From assembly GCA_050999155.1 (NCBI GenBank), contig JBPCPM010000091.1, positions 1 through 5,770 of the forward strand: DNA of 5,770 nucleotides. The letters run 5' to 3'. The translations under genes and the position numbers were made by a program. Of the stretch, positions 5,043 through 5,770 are shown one piece after another (the first letter of the stretch is position 1; every line of letters starts with the position of its first letter). The notes beneath the pieces were generated by a model, which worked only from the letters and a program-made list of their open reading frames with translations, made no database searches and was not told where the DNA came from. The DNA comes from JBPCPM01 sp050999155 (GTDB lineage: Bacteria; Actinomycetota; Thermoleophilia; Solirubrobacterales; 70-9).

Positions 5043-5770
5043 CGAGCGAGATCGGGCCGGCGACCGGCTCGCCCGCCGCCGGCGAGGTGGAACACACGGT
5101 CCAGTTCTCCTCGACGACGACCCCGAAGGCGCCGCCTCCCTCGGACTCGGCCTCGATCCCGTCCCCGCGGAGCAGGGCTTGGGCCAGGTCGAGCCTGGCG
5201 CCGGCGAGGTCCGGCACCTCGGTCGCCGCCGCTGCCGCGGCCCCATCGACGACGCATCCGTACAACGGCGTGGACCGGCGGGCGTCGAGCCGCTGCCAGC
5301 TTCCGTCCCCTCCCCCCCGGCTGCACGACTCGGCGGGGCCCGGTTCGACGACCTCGATCCCGCCCTGGGTGCAGGCCGAGCCGTCCGGGCAGCGCACCGT
5401 CTGCCCGTTGCCTGTTGCCGCCACGGGCCCGGCCGGTGCCCCGGGGGGCTCCTCGCTCCCGGCGCCGTCGCCGGCGGCCCCGAAGGGCTCGACGATCAGG
5501 GCGGCGATCACGGCAGCCGCGATGACGCCTCCCACGAGGGCGAGGGCCACCGCCCGGACGGCCAGCCGTCCCCTTCCCCGTGGGCGGGACGCTGAGCCGG
5601 GCGGGGAATCGACACCATCGACTGGTCGGTGCTGCTCGCCACCACCCGATCCGACGGGACGACCATCGCCCGGCGTCGCGACGCCGGCCGGCGATCCGCC
5701 GCGGTCTCCGCCGGCGGCGGACCCGCCGACGCGCGTCACCACCGTCTCGTCGCCCAGGATCGCGGTGGCG
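5023..5770 (-). CDS. PASTA-domain membrane protein, probable C-terminal part of a Ser/Thr protein kinase (cut by right edge)
   Basis: The frame is open from base 5770 to TGA at 5025-5023. A GTG lies at 5742, but nine further in-frame codons before it (reading ATAILGDET) continue to the edge without a stop, so the true start is probably outside. Numbered from that GTG (239 aa): a Gly/Pro/Arg-rich hydrophilic segment (1-59), a single transmembrane helix at about 62-84 (ALALVGGVIAAAVIAALIV core) preceded by Arg residues that favour an inside N-terminus, a linker rich in Gly, Pro and Glu, then a region with Cys118, 124, 140 and 163. A PASTA-like domain runs from about 175 (EVPDLAGARLDLAQALL) to NWTVCSTSPAAGE (213-225) and ends at Cys239. 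Known: PASTA domains sense muropeptides or beta-lactams in PknB-type kinases. Inferred: the Thr-containing edge sequence plus Gly-rich linker, one TM and PASTA fit a kinase juxtamembrane-to-sensor layout. No kinase domain is in view, so a stand-alone PASTA membrane protein is possible. It converges on the USP operon. Confidence 0.72.
   Translation of the reverse strand, partial: ATAILGDETVVTRVGGSAAGGDRGGSPAGVATPGDGRPVGSGGGEQHRPVDGVDSPPGSASRPRGRGRLAVRAVALALVGGVIAAAVIAALIVEPFGAAGDGAGSEEPPGAPAGPVAATGNGQTVRCPDGSACTQGGIEVVEPGPAESCSRGGGDGSWQRLDARRSTPLYGCVVDGAAAAAATEVPDLAGARLDLAQALLRGDGIEAESEGGGAFGVVVEENWTVCSTSPAAGEPVAGPISLAIARGC

Noticed and set aside
3582..5246. A 554-codon minus-strand frame opposite the second and third USP genes
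   Set aside because: It runs antisense to two genes with clear USP signatures and crosses the junction between them. No domain is visible.
4810..5595. A 261-codon plus-strand frame covering the end of the operon and the PASTA gene
   Set aside because: Only its middle part near 4930-5004 resembles a protein (the USP remnant). The rest is antisense to the membrane protein or out of frame with the third USP.

Overview
The window is very GC-rich bacterial DNA that reads like an actinobacterial chromosome. The evidence is the base composition, strongly GC-biased third codon positions, GTG starts, stop/start overlaps between genes, and uvrC followed directly by rapZ. In Actinobacteria that pair is usually followed by yvcK and whiA. 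The genus cannot be told from this stretch.

Left part (1-2357, minus strand): a complete uvrC (625 aa, nucleotide excision repair) is followed by the first 160 codons of rapZ/yvcJ (P-loop nucleotide-binding regulator), which runs off the left edge. The uvrC stop and rapZ start share one base (TGATG), so the two are almost certainly one operon with coupled translation.

Middle (2358-2656): a divergent intergenic region between uvrC and a rightward stress operon. It holds a -10-like TACGAT exactly seven bases before an ATG. That ATG opens a 33-codon reading frame whose TGA overlaps the GTG of the first stress gene. This looks like a leaderless promoter and a small leader peptide gene. A short palindrome flanked by GATCGG repeats lies upstream and may be an operator.

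Right-centre (2657-4931, plus strand): three universal stress protein (USP) genes with one, two and two USP domains, joined by 4-base GTGA and ATGA overlaps. The single-domain protein and both domains of the second protein keep the full ATP-binding signature G-x2-G-x9-G-S. Both domains of the third have lost it, so the operon seems to pair ATP-binding with non-ATP-binding USPs. Just after the third gene (about 4930-5042) is what looks like the broken 5' end of a fourth USP gene, with no start codon and a probable 2-base frameshift.

Right end (5023-5770, minus strand): the C-terminal part of a single-pass membrane protein. It has a Gly/Arg-rich cytoplasmic segment, one transmembrane helix, an extracytoplasmic region with six cysteines and a C-terminal PASTA-like domain. 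The frame stays open to the right edge, so this is plausibly the tail of a PASTA-type Ser/Thr protein kinase whose catalytic domain lies outside the window. It converges on the USP operon.

Most of the window is ordinary (DNA repair, conserved regulator, stress proteins). The parts most worth a second look are the leaderless small ORF feeding into the USP operon, the loss of ATP-site residues in the third USP, and the USP remnant at the convergent junction.
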